Below, piece by piece: positions 7,194-14,716 of a stretch of 64,000 nt of DNA. Where the stretch lies: contig NZ_VDMC01000003.1 in the NCBI RefSeq assembly GCF_006346335.1, positions 1 to 64,000 of the forward strand, given 5' to 3'. The notes under the pieces were generated by a model that saw only the letters and a program-made list of their open reading frames with translations, had not been told where the DNA came from and made no database searches. Each line of letters opens with the position of its first letter. The stretch's first letter is position 1. The stretch is from Aequorivita sinensis. Its GTDB lineage: Bacteria > Bacteroidota > Bacteroidia > Flavobacteriales > Flavobacteriaceae. The position numbers were made by a program, and so were the translations under genes.

Positions 7194-8471
7194 ATGAAAA
7201 AAGTAGTCTTATGCGCAATGGCGCTAATGGGTGGAACAGCGATGTTTGCTCAATTTAACACAAGTACTGTTACTCAAACAGGAAACTTAAATGCAAATGG
7301 AACTTTTCAAGTTGGGCTGTTAAACACATCAGATGTGGACCAAACAGGCGATCTTAATGCTAACCTTACATTACAATTAGGGGCATTTAACGATTCTGAT
7401 ACAGATCAAGAAGGTGATTTGAATGTTGCAGGTACTGCACAATTAGGAATCGATAACGATGCTAGAACGCTACAACAAGGTGATCGCAACACCGCTGGTA
7501 CCTTACAAGTTGGGAGTGATAATGATGCATATACTTGGCAAGATGGTGATGATAACCTAAGTACAACTGAACAATATGGAATTGATAACGACTCTTATGT
7601 AGATCAGTGGGGTGACGATAACGTGAGTTCAGTATTGCAAATTGGTCTTTCCAATAGCTCGACAGTAGAGCAGTGGGGTGATGACAATACTTCTTCTGTA
7701 ATGCAAGACGGATGGGCTAACGACTCTGATGTATTTCAAGGTGGTAACGACAACACTTCTTCAGTAATGCAGGATGGTTGGTTTAACGATAGCGATGTAG
7801 TTCAAATTGGTGATGATAATGATTCACAAGTTGAACAATATGGTATCCTTAATAGTAGTGATGTTTATCAATTAGGTGATGACAATAGCTCAATGGTTTA
7901 TCAGGATGGTATTGCCAATACTAGTGATGTTGATCAAATAGGTGATGACAATACTTCTATCGTTGAGCAAATTGGAGATCTTAATGATAGTGATGTTGAT
8001 CAAATCGGTAACGATAACTGGGCTGGTACAGGTCAATATGGAAACGATAATGAATCTACTACTTATCAGTTAGGTAATGATAACAATGCTTTGACTATTC
8101 AGTTAGGTGATGATAACGAAAGTACAACGCGTCAGGTAGGTTTCTTTAATGACTCTGATGTTTTTCAAATTGGAAATGACAACTATAGCTATGTAGGACA
8201 AGCTGGCGCATTTAATACATCTATGGTGAATCAATTTGGTGATGATAATACAAGTATTGTTGCTCAAGTAGGTTTGTTTAATTATTCTGATGTGTTACAA
8301 TCTGGTAATGACAACATAAGTTTAGTTGGACAGGCTGGTTTCGGTCATACAAGTTACAACCATCAATATGGAAATAGTAACTTTAGCCTTGTAGGTCAAG
8401 TAGGTCTAGGAAACTGGAGTCATGTAGATCAAATTGGTAATGGTAACGTTGATGTTACTTTTCAGAACTAA
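7194..8471 (+). CDS. csgA: CsgA-like major curlin, 37 repeat units
   Basis: A secreted functional-amyloid subunit of 425 aa. A 20-residue signal peptide ends MFAQ. The rest is wholly made of 11-residue units of the pattern xxNxSxVxQxG, arranged as 18 double repeats of about 22 aa plus a final half unit (37 units). Each 22-aa pair equals one strand-loop-strand rung of the curlin beta-solenoid; E. coli CsgA has five. Asn, Gln, Gly and Ser positions are kept almost without exception. The protein is strongly acidic: after the signal peptide I count three Arg and no Lys, against many Asp. It leads a run of curli secretion genes in the same direction, with a hairpin after its stop. It could also be an adhesin built on the curlin repeat, but context favours a fibre subunit. 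Confidence 0.92.
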   Translation: MKKVVLCAMALMGGTAMFAQFNTSTVTQTGNLNANGTFQVGLLNTSDVDQTGDLNANLTLQLGAFNDSDTDQEGDLNVAGTAQLGIDNDARTLQQGDRNTAGTLQVGSDNDAYTWQDGDDNLSTTEQYGIDNDSYVDQWGDDNVSSVLQIGLSNSSTVEQWGDDNTSSVMQDGWANDSDVFQGGNDNTSSVMQDGWFNDSDVVQIGDDNDSQVEQYGILNSSDVYQLGDDNSSMVYQDGIANTSDVDQIGDDNTSIVEQIGDLNDSDVDQIGNDNWAGTGQYGNDNESTTYQLGNDNNALTIQLGDDNESTTRQVGFFNDSDVFQIGNDNYSYVGQAGAFNTSMVNQFGDDNTSIVAQVGLFNYSDVLQSGNDNISLVGQAGFGHTSYNHQYGNSNFSLVGQVGLGNWSHVDQIGNGNVDVTFQN

Positions 8472-8521
8472 ATAATTTATCGAGTTAATAAGCTCATATA
8501 TTATCAGTTATAATAAAAATG

Positions 8522-8552
8522 GTATAAGAGCATCTAAACAATGCTCTTATAC
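8522..8552 (+). terminator. hairpin between csgA and the minor curlin gene
   Basis: A perfect 12-bp stem (GTATAAGAGCAT / ATGCTCTTATAC) with a 7-nt loop lies 50 nt after the csgA stop and is followed by TTATTTTA. It may terminate part of the transcription or protect the 3' end of csgA mRNA, raising the major subunit over the secretion genes. Read-through or a second promoter must serve the genes that follow. Confidence 0.65.
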
Positions 8553-8658
8553 TTATTTTAAAAAGGGATTATAAAAATTAAAATTAATAAGGATTTGTTC
8601 TAGTTGTTAATTTTCAAAAAAATCAATATCTTCAACAAGACCATTAAAAAATATAAAG

Positions 8659-9171
8659 ATGAAAACTTTCAATATTATAATTATAGTCTTAGCTCATTTT
8701 TGTTTTGTAAATGTGTCTTCTGCTCAAACATATAAAGACAAGGACAATAAAGCTTTAGAAAAAATTCAAGCTAAACCTTCGCTTTATAATGTCGTAGCAT
8801 CCCAAAATCTTCCTGTAAGTAATATTAGTAAAAGTGTTTTTGTTCAACAAATTGGGAATGATAATACAGCATTTTCTATTACAAAATCAAACCAAAGTGA
8901 TGTGCGATTGTTTCAAATTGGTAACCGAAATGATATAGGTGTTTTTGTGTCTGCAGATAAAATCTCCGAAGAAGTTCTTCAAATAGGTGATAATCATAGC
9001 TTTACAGATATTAGTGGCAATAAAAATGGTTTACATGCTGCAAACGTTGTGCAATTTGGAGCAAACCAAAACTTAATTCGGCTTGGCAGCCAAAATTCAA
9101 TGTCCGATAAAATGATGGTTACTATGAAAGGTAGAAATCAGACAGTAATTATTCGGAATTTAAAAAATTAA
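8659..9171 (+). CDS. CsgB-like minor curlin / nucleator
   Basis: A 170-aa secreted protein with a signal peptide ending SSAQ (about residue 23). A non-repeat segment of about 35 residues precedes degenerate curlin units: VQQIGNDNTAFSI, LFQIGNRNDIGVF, VLQIGDNHSF, NVVQFGANQNLI. The last unit (MKGRNQTVIIRNLKN) is Lys/Arg-rich and irregular, as is repeat 5 of E. coli CsgB, which anchors the nucleator to the cell surface. Its position between the major curlin and CsgE fits a nucleator, but sequence alone cannot prove it. It ends 4 bp before the next start. A weak -7-like TATCTTCA at 8627-8634 could give it a separate promoter. Confidence 0.75.
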   Translation: MKTFNIIIIVLAHFCFVNVSSAQTYKDKDNKALEKIQAKPSLYNVVASQNLPVSNISKSVFVQQIGNDNTAFSITKSNQSDVRLFQIGNRNDIGVFVSADKISEEVLQIGDNHSFTDISGNKNGLHAANVVQFGANQNLIRLGSQNSMSDKMMVTMKGRNQTVIIRNLKN

Positions 9172-9175
9172 AATT

Positions 9176-9967
9176 TTGTATAAAAATATACAATATAGCC
9201 TACTTATATGCTTGTTGCTGTTTTTCTCTAGCATTGCTCACTCGCAAATGTATAATTCCCAAATTGAAGCTGAAATTAATATACAGCAGTATGGAAATAC
9301 ATATAACATTACTGGTTTGGCTGTAAATAAAACTGTATCAAACCAGAGTTTACATTATACTCTTTCTGTAATTAAAAATCAAGAAAATAATTCAAATACA
9401 TCAAAAAACGATCAAAGAGGCAGATTTGTGCTTGAAATCGGGGAGAAAAAAAATCTTTCTACCACTTCTATAAATGTGAGCGAAAACCAACGGGTAATTG
9501 TATTGCTATTAATTTATGACGACGAAGATACACCATTGGGTATGGATCGTAAAGTAATTAATCCGACAGAAGAGGATTTGGCCTTGCAAAAAAACGATAG
9601 TATTGAAAGAGAAAGGGCGGTAAATCCTTCGCCTGATGTTAGTATAAAGCCTGTGGATGGTATTATGATTGGCGGAATTGTTACCGAAGATACCAAAACT
9701 AAACCAGGTAGGGATTTTTATAAAATGTTTGATCAAAATTACAGATTGAATAATATAAACGGGTCAGAAATTGTAACTATTAAAGAGGTTTTGTCGTTAA
9801 ACAATAACACTAAAATAGAAGTTTTAGTTGCAAATGAAAAAGTTTTGGAATTTTTTGTTAGACCTCAAACTGAGTATTTAAAACAGATGGCCGACATTGC
9901 GGTAAGGAGAGTTTATTGGTTTTTACACCAATACAAAGAGAGAAAACACACTCAAAAATATTACTAG
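9176..9967 (+). CDS. csgE: CsgH-like domain fused to CsgE
   Basis: A 263-aa periplasmic curli secretion factor starting at a TTG 4 bp after the previous stop. This start gives a proper signal peptide (ending AHSQ, about residue 24); the next ATG at 9249 would remove it. The C-terminal part (about 155-260) matches CsgE, the cap and gatekeeper of the CsgG pore: GIVTEDTKTKPGRDFYKMF, then VTIKE, KVLEFFVRP and a helical basic tail. The N-terminal part (about 25-125) resembles CsgH, the small Ig-like amyloid inhibitor, with TSKNDQRGRFVLEIGEKKNL and STTSINV as the characteristic turn. E. coli CsgE is about 130 aa and has no such domain. Assignment of CsgE is strong, CsgH by pattern only. Confidence 0.85.
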   Translation: MYKNIQYSLLICLLLFFSSIAHSQMYNSQIEAEINIQQYGNTYNITGLAVNKTVSNQSLHYTLSVIKNQENNSNTSKNDQRGRFVLEIGEKKNLSTTSINVSENQRVIVLLLIYDDEDTPLGMDRKVINPTEEDLALQKNDSIERERAVNPSPDVSIKPVDGIMIGGIVTEDTKTKPGRDFYKMFDQNYRLNNINGSEIVTIKEVLSLNNNTKIEVLVANEKVLEFFVRPQTEYLKQMADIAVRRVYWFLHQYKERKHTQKYY

Positions 9968-10084
9968 AAAATTTTAATTTTTTAATGCGATTTTCAATCT
10001 TTTTAGTTAAAATTCAATAAAAATTACTTATCTTTTCCTTAATAAACTGGCGATTTAATATCTCACACAAATTAACTAATACGA

Positions 10085-10453
10085 ATGAAGATGAAATACT
10101 TTATTTTTTTCTTATTTATTACTTTTTCTACTGTAAGCTTTGGGCAACAGTTAGTGTATAAGCCTATAAATCCTTCTTTTGTAGGGGGAGATTCCTTTAA
10201 TGGAGCATGGTTGCTTAATTCAGCAAATGCTCAAAACTCATTTAAGGACGATTCTCAGTTTGATGCTTTTGATCGGTTAGGGGGCTTCGGGGGATTCGGC
10301 GGGAATCAGTTTACCAAAGACAATGTTCCACCTGAAGGGACCAGTATTAGTGGTGATTACCAGTATGAAGTATTTGATTCATCGGGGGGATTAGTGATAA
10401 ACGTATTAAATATTATTACAGGTGAAGCAACCCAAATAATCATACCAAATTAA
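10085..10453 (+). CDS. csgF: curli assembly protein CsgF
   Basis: A 122-aa secreted protein that in characterised systems plugs the outer mouth of CsgG and couples export to nucleation. A signal peptide ends FGQQ (about residue 21). The segment that inserts in the CsgG channel is conserved: LVYKPINPSFVGG, then NGAWLLNSANAQNSFKD, close to the E. coli pattern FRNPNFGG..NGAFLLNSAQAQNSYKD. A glycine-rich linker and a C-terminal beta domain (YQYEVFDSSGGLVINVLN) follow. Two in-frame ATGs (10085, 10091) could start it; I keep the first. It ends 7 bp before csgG, so the two are co-transcribed. Confidence 0.95.
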   Translation: MKMKYFIFFLFITFSTVSFGQQLVYKPINPSFVGGDSFNGAWLLNSANAQNSFKDDSQFDAFDRLGGFGGFGGNQFTKDNVPPEGTSISGDYQYEVFDSSGGLVINVLNIITGEATQIIIPN

Positions 10454-10460
10454 AGTTTAT

Positions 10461-11906
10461 ATGAAGAATACACTTACAAAGCTTTGTATTGTAGCTCTCT
10501 CACTCTTATTTTGGGGTTGTGGCGCATATTTTAACCAACCCTTAGGTCCACAAGAAGCACGTATTGGTGAAATTACCAAGCAAACGAAAACCCTTTATAC
10601 TCTTCCCGAGCCAGAAGAAGCGATAATTGCTGGTGTTTATAATTTTAAAGACCAAACCGGACAATATAAGAATATAGAAAATGGAAGTACATTTAGTACG
10701 GCAATTACACAAGGCGCAACAACTATTTTAATTAAGGCTTTAGAGGATTCAAAGTGGTTTAGACCTATAGAACGTGAAAATATTAGTAACCTTTTAAATG
10801 AACGTCAGATTATACGATCCACCCGTGAGGAACACAGAAGGGTTAACGATAATTCTCCTACACGATTACCTCCACTTTTATTTGCTGGTGTTTTATTAGA
10901 AGGTGGAGTGGTGTCCTATGATTCCAATATCCTAACTGGTGGTGCTGGTGCAAAATATTTTGGTGTAGGAGGTTCTACACAATATAGACAAGATAGGATT
11001 ACGGTTTACTTACGTGCCGTATCTACAAATACTGGGGAAGTGCTGAAAACAGTATATGTGTCTAAAACAGTCTTATCACAGGCTGTGGATGTTAGTCTTT
11101 TCAAATACGTAAATTTTCAGCGATTACTTGAAGTTGAAACTGGTTTTACCAAAAATGAACCAGCACAGATGGCAGTTCAAGAAGCTATTGAGAAGTCGGT
11201 TGAAATGTTAATCATTGAAGGTATCAAAGATAAATTGTGGTCTACAAAAGAAGGAAGTGAGAAAAATAAAGAGATAGTAGATGAATATTTACTTGAAAAA
11301 GAAGTTGAAGAATCAACGGGTTTATACGAAAGAAGGTATTTAGAGAATAATTATAATAGTCAGTTTAACTTTAATGCTGGAATGGCTTTAGTTGATGGCG
11401 ATTATTCAACTGGAATATTAGATTACAAATTTGGGCTCATGTATAAATATTCTATAATTCCAGAATTAAGAGTGGCGGCAGACTTCCAATTCTTTAGGCT
11501 CAATTCTACTCCAGAAATAAATCATTGGTGGCTTACTCAAGGCTTTAATGTTGAGTATAATATGTTGCCAAATGATAGGTTAAGTCCTATTTTCTACGCA
11601 GGTCCAGGAATTTTGCTGTTTGCAGATGATAGTCCTATAGGCCACCTTCAACGTTGGGATAGCTTCTTTAATTTAAAATTTGGAGCGGGATTGGAATATC
11701 ATGTTTCACCAAGAGTGTCGTTTGTGCTTAATGGAGAGTGGGATGTTACATTCTCAGATAAAATAGACAATTTACCTCACGGAAGGCGGGACGACTTTTA
11801 CTATACAATGAGTTTAGGTTTGAGTTATAACTTTGGTTCTTCTAGATCAAAAAAGAAAATATATAATGAAGGGGATCAACTTGAAATATCACCGCTAAAT
11901 AATTAA
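10461..11906 (+). CDS. csgG: CsgG curli secretion pore with C-terminal barrel-like extension
   Basis: The outer-membrane lipoprotein channel for curli subunits. A lipobox (LLFWGC, Cys20) precedes a full CsgG core to about residue 275: VYNFKDQTGQY, TFSTAITQGATTILI, WFRPIERENISNLLNERQII, GGAGAKYFGVGGSTQYRQD and FQRLLEVETGFTKNEP all match the family. The constriction segment reads NIENGSTFSTA (71-81): Phe78 aligns with E. coli Phe56, Asn55 is Thr here, and Tyr51 appears replaced. At 481 aa it is about 200 longer than E. coli CsgG. Residues ~296-465 alternate aromatic and polar positions and end in a YTMSLGLSYNFG strand, like a small outer-membrane beta-barrel. This fusion is unusual; the core identification is certain. 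Confidence 0.95.
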   Translation: MKNTLTKLCIVALSLLFWGCGAYFNQPLGPQEARIGEITKQTKTLYTLPEPEEAIIAGVYNFKDQTGQYKNIENGSTFSTAITQGATTILIKALEDSKWFRPIERENISNLLNERQIIRSTREEHRRVNDNSPTRLPPLLFAGVLLEGGVVSYDSNILTGGAGAKYFGVGGSTQYRQDRITVYLRAVSTNTGEVLKTVYVSKTVLSQAVDVSLFKYVNFQRLLEVETGFTKNEPAQMAVQEAIEKSVEMLIIEGIKDKLWSTKEGSEKNKEIVDEYLLEKEVEESTGLYERRYLENNYNSQFNFNAGMALVDGDYSTGILDYKFGLMYKYSIIPELRVAADFQFFRLNSTPEINHWWLTQGFNVEYNMLPNDRLSPIFYAGPGILLFADDSPIGHLQRWDSFFNLKFGAGLEYHVSPRVSFVLNGEWDVTFSDKIDNLPHGRRDDFYYTMSLGLSYNFGSSRSKKKIYNEGDQLEISPLNN

Positions 11907-11936
11907 TAATCGGGTGGTTTTAAGAAAATAACATTA

Positions 11937-13451
11937 ATGAACAAATATAACATACAGATGAGAAGAAGTTTTACATATATAAAGTTCTTATGCTTGTTAT
12001 TTGTCGTTTTGGTTAGCTGTAACGAAGACCGAATTGACGAAAACGCCTACGGTAAAATTATCGGGAAGGCTGTAATCGAAGGAACAAACGAACCACTGCA
12101 AAATGTAAGAATATCTACAAGTCCAGTTACTAGCACGGTGTTTACAGATAATGCTGGGTATTTTATTTTAGAAAACGTACCCGCGGGTGAATATTCGGTT
12201 TTAGCTCGTTTAGATGGATATCTAGCCCGTTATGAGCCAGCAACTGTTATAGCAAATAAAACAGTAAATGTAATCTTCGATATGGAGGTTTCCACTGCAA
12301 ACAATAGACCGCCTTCTGCACCTGAATTACTTATGCCAGCAGAAAATGAAGTTATTGATGGTGTAGAAGCACTATTTCAATGGAGTTCAATAGATCCAGA
12401 AGGCGATCCAATAACATTCGAATTAGAATTGCGAAACGACCAAAATGATGTGGTAGAAAGGTTTGACGATTTAAATGATACTATATATTTATATCCAGAG
12501 TTAATACTTGGGGCACAATATTTTTGGCAAGTAACAGCCGCAGATGAGTATAATCCACCTGTATTAAGCCCTGTTGGAACTTTTAAGGTGAAACCAGCAC
12601 CCATAGAAAATAGATTTCTATTCGTCAGAAATATCAATGGGAATAATGTGATATTTTCAGCTGATGAAGAAGGTAATGAATTTCAGTTAACTTCCGAAAA
12701 CACAAATAGTTACAGGCCACGTAGAAATGTTGCTGCAAATAGAATTGCTTACCTGCAAACAACTGGTGCCCAAGCCGACATATATACTATGAACCGCGAT
12801 GGTACCGATAAGGTTAAAGTTACCTCAAACGTAAAGCCTAATGGTTTTAATTTGAATGAAATAAATATATCTTGGCCTCCAACGAGTGATCGTATATACT
12901 TCCCAGTATTGGATAAATTATATCGAATTCGATCAAGCGGACAAGACCTGGAACTAGTATATCAAACTACCGATGGTTCTTTAATTTCTGAAATTGCTGT
13001 TAGTGAAAATAGCGATCTAATAGTGTTGAAAACAAATAATTTAAGTGGATATGATATTTCAATTTTTACTATAGATTTTAGTGGAACAGTGTTAGATACT
13101 CTTATAACGGGACTTCCTGGTGGTGCAGGAGGATTGGATATTTCTGTAACAAATTCCAAAATCGTATACTCCTATGATGTGGATGGCTTTGAGCCATTAG
13201 ATTATAGAAGATTGAATTCTAGAATATTCCTATACGATATAGTTACAAATACAACCACAGATATTTCTGGTGAAAAACCTAATGGTACTAATGATTTAGA
13301 ACCTATATTCTCACCAAATGAAGCCTTTGTAATATTTACAAATACCTCTAACGATGGTATTTCTCAAAAAGATGTTTATCAATTAGAAATAGGTGATAGC
13401 GAAAGTAGAACTCTTCTATTTGAAAATGCATTTATGCCTGATTGGGAGTAA
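11937..13451 (+). CDS. modular lipoprotein: carboxypeptidase-regulatory-like, FN3-like and TolB-like propeller domains
   Basis: A 504-aa lipoprotein (VVLVSC, Cys28 from the first ATG; a second ATG at 11958 gives a more usual signal length). Residues ~37-115 form a carboxypeptidase-regulatory-like beta-sandwich (GTNEPLQNVRISTSP, GYFILENVPAGEYSVLARLDGY). Residues ~120-215 resemble a fibronectin type III domain (FQWSSIDPEGDPITFELEL, YFWQVTAADEYNPP). The remainder has repeats such as ADIYTMNRDGT and DLEPIFSPNEAFVIFTN, typical of TolB/PD40 beta-propellers. It starts 30 bp after csgG in the same direction and is followed by a terminator, so it is probably the last curli operon gene. A role in anchoring or regulating the fibre is inference from position only. 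Confidence 0.8.
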   Translation: MNKYNIQMRRSFTYIKFLCLLFVVLVSCNEDRIDENAYGKIIGKAVIEGTNEPLQNVRISTSPVTSTVFTDNAGYFILENVPAGEYSVLARLDGYLARYEPATVIANKTVNVIFDMEVSTANNRPPSAPELLMPAENEVIDGVEALFQWSSIDPEGDPITFELELRNDQNDVVERFDDLNDTIYLYPELILGAQYFWQVTAADEYNPPVLSPVGTFKVKPAPIENRFLFVRNINGNNVIFSADEEGNEFQLTSENTNSYRPRRNVAANRIAYLQTTGAQADIYTMNRDGTDKVKVTSNVKPNGFNLNEINISWPPTSDRIYFPVLDKLYRIRSSGQDLELVYQTTDGSLISEIAVSENSDLIVLKTNNLSGYDISIFTIDFSGTVLDTLITGLPGGAGGLDISVTNSKIVYSYDVDGFEPLDYRRLNSRIFLYDIVTNTTTDISGEKPNGTNDLEPIFSPNEAFVIFTNTSNDGISQKDVYQLEIGDSESRTLLFENAFMPDWE

Positions 13452-13469
13452 ACTAATTAACCATATTTC

Positions 13470-13497
13470 AAAAAGCCCACTTTGCTGGGCTTTTTTT
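13470..13497 (+). terminator. terminator of the curli operon
   Basis: AAAAAGCCCA and TGGGCTTTTT form a 10-bp stem around CTTTGC, followed by more Ts, 18 nt after the lipoprotein stop. Confidence 0.88.
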
Positions 13498-13503
13498 AAT
13501 GCG

Positions 13504-13511
13504 TATTTTTG
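13504..13511 (+). promoter_or_regulatory. -7 element of the purM promoter
   Basis: TATTTTTG matches TAnnTTTG exactly. It sits between the curli terminator and the purM ATG, giving a leader of only about 12-15 nt. Confidence 0.6.
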
Positions 13512-13527
13512 CCGTAAATTTTATTAA

Positions 13528-14706
13528 ATGAGCTCACAAAATTCAGATAGGTACGCACAAAGAGGTGTTTCGGCCGGTAAAGAAGATGTACACAACGCCA
13601 TCAAAAATGTCGATAAAGGTTTATTTCCTAAAGCCTTTTGTAAAATAGTCCCCGATTATCTTACGGGTGATAAAGACTATTGTTTGATTATGCACGCCGA
13701 TGGTGCTGGGACAAAATCTTCACTTGCATATGCGTATTGGAAAGAAACGGGAGATTTATCTGTTTGGAAAGGGATTGCTCAAGACGCGCTTATTATGAAT
13801 ATAGACGACCTACTTTGTGTGGGGTCTGTAGATAATATTATGCTTTCTTCAACCATAGGAAGAAATAAAAACTTAGTTCCAGGTGAAGTTATTTCTGCAA
13901 TAATAAATGGTACAGAAGAATTGATTTCCGAATTAAAACAATTTGGTGTAAACATTTATTCAACTGGTGGTGAAACAGCCGATGTGGGCGATTTAGTACG
14001 AACTATCATTGTAGATTCTACCGTAACTGCAAGAATGAAACGTAGCGATGTAGTTGATAATGCAAATATAAAACCAGGAGATGTAATTGTTGGTTTGGCT
14101 TCTTTTGGTCAAGCAACTTACGAGAAAGAATACAATGGAGGTATGGGAAGTAATGGTCTTACTTCAGCTAGACATGATGTATTTGAAAAATACCTAAGTG
14201 ATAAATACCCTGAAAGCTTTGATTCGTCAGTGCCGTCTGAGTTAGTTTATTCTGGCTCTAAAAAACTACAGGATACTGTTGAAAACAGTCCCCTAAATGC
14301 TGGAAAATTAGTTTTGTCTCCAACTCGTACCTACGCGCCAATAATTAAAGAAATTTTATCGCAGTTTACCAAGAAAGAAATTCATGGGATGGTACACTGT
14401 AGTGGAGGGGCACAAACCAAAATTCTTCATTTTGTAGAAAACCTTCATATTATAAAAGATAATCTTTTTGATGTTCCACCACTTTTCAAACTAATTCAGG
14501 CTGAAAGTAAGACCGATTGGAAAGAGATGTATAAGGTTTTTAATATGGGGCATAGAATGGAGTTATACGTTCCAGAAGAAATTGCTGAGAAGATCATAAA
14601 AATTTCAAAGTCATTTAATGTAGACGCCCAAATAGTGGGTAGAGTTGAGGCTTCAGAAACAAAGAAGCTTACAATAACTGGTGAAAACGGCACGTTTACT
14701 TATTAA
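13528..14706 (+). CDS. purM: phosphoribosylformylglycinamidine cyclo-ligase (AIR synthetase)
   Basis: ATP-dependent closure of the imidazole ring in step 5 of purine biosynthesis. The 392-aa protein has the PurM N-terminal pattern (DRYAQRGVSAGKEDVHNAI) and the ATP-fold motifs MHADGAGTKSSLA, QDALIMNIDDLLCVG and STGGETADVGDLVRT. A C-terminal half follows with YAPIIKEIL, GMVHCSGGAQTKIL and a final VDAQIVGRVE. It belongs to the longer, divergent form found in Bacteroidota rather than the ~345-aa E. coli type. A DUF3078 gene follows 10 bp later and is probably co-transcribed; a metabolic link between the two is not evident. Confidence 0.95.
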   Translation: MSSQNSDRYAQRGVSAGKEDVHNAIKNVDKGLFPKAFCKIVPDYLTGDKDYCLIMHADGAGTKSSLAYAYWKETGDLSVWKGIAQDALIMNIDDLLCVGSVDNIMLSSTIGRNKNLVPGEVISAIINGTEELISELKQFGVNIYSTGGETADVGDLVRTIIVDSTVTARMKRSDVVDNANIKPGDVIVGLASFGQATYEKEYNGGMGSNGLTSARHDVFEKYLSDKYPESFDSSVPSELVYSGSKKLQDTVENSPLNAGKLVLSPTRTYAPIIKEILSQFTKKEIHGMVHCSGGAQTKILHFVENLHIIKDNLFDVPPLFKLIQAESKTDWKEMYKVFNMGHRMELYVPEEIAEKIIKISKSFNVDAQIVGRVEASETKKLTITGENGTFTY

Positions 14707-14716
14707 ATAGATTATA

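Noticed and set aside
7260-8460. Regular ~66-bp periodicity resembling a repeat array or CRISPR
   Set aside because: The periodicity is the coding repeat of the curlin protein; units are degenerate at DNA level and there are no identical repeats with unique spacers or cas genes.
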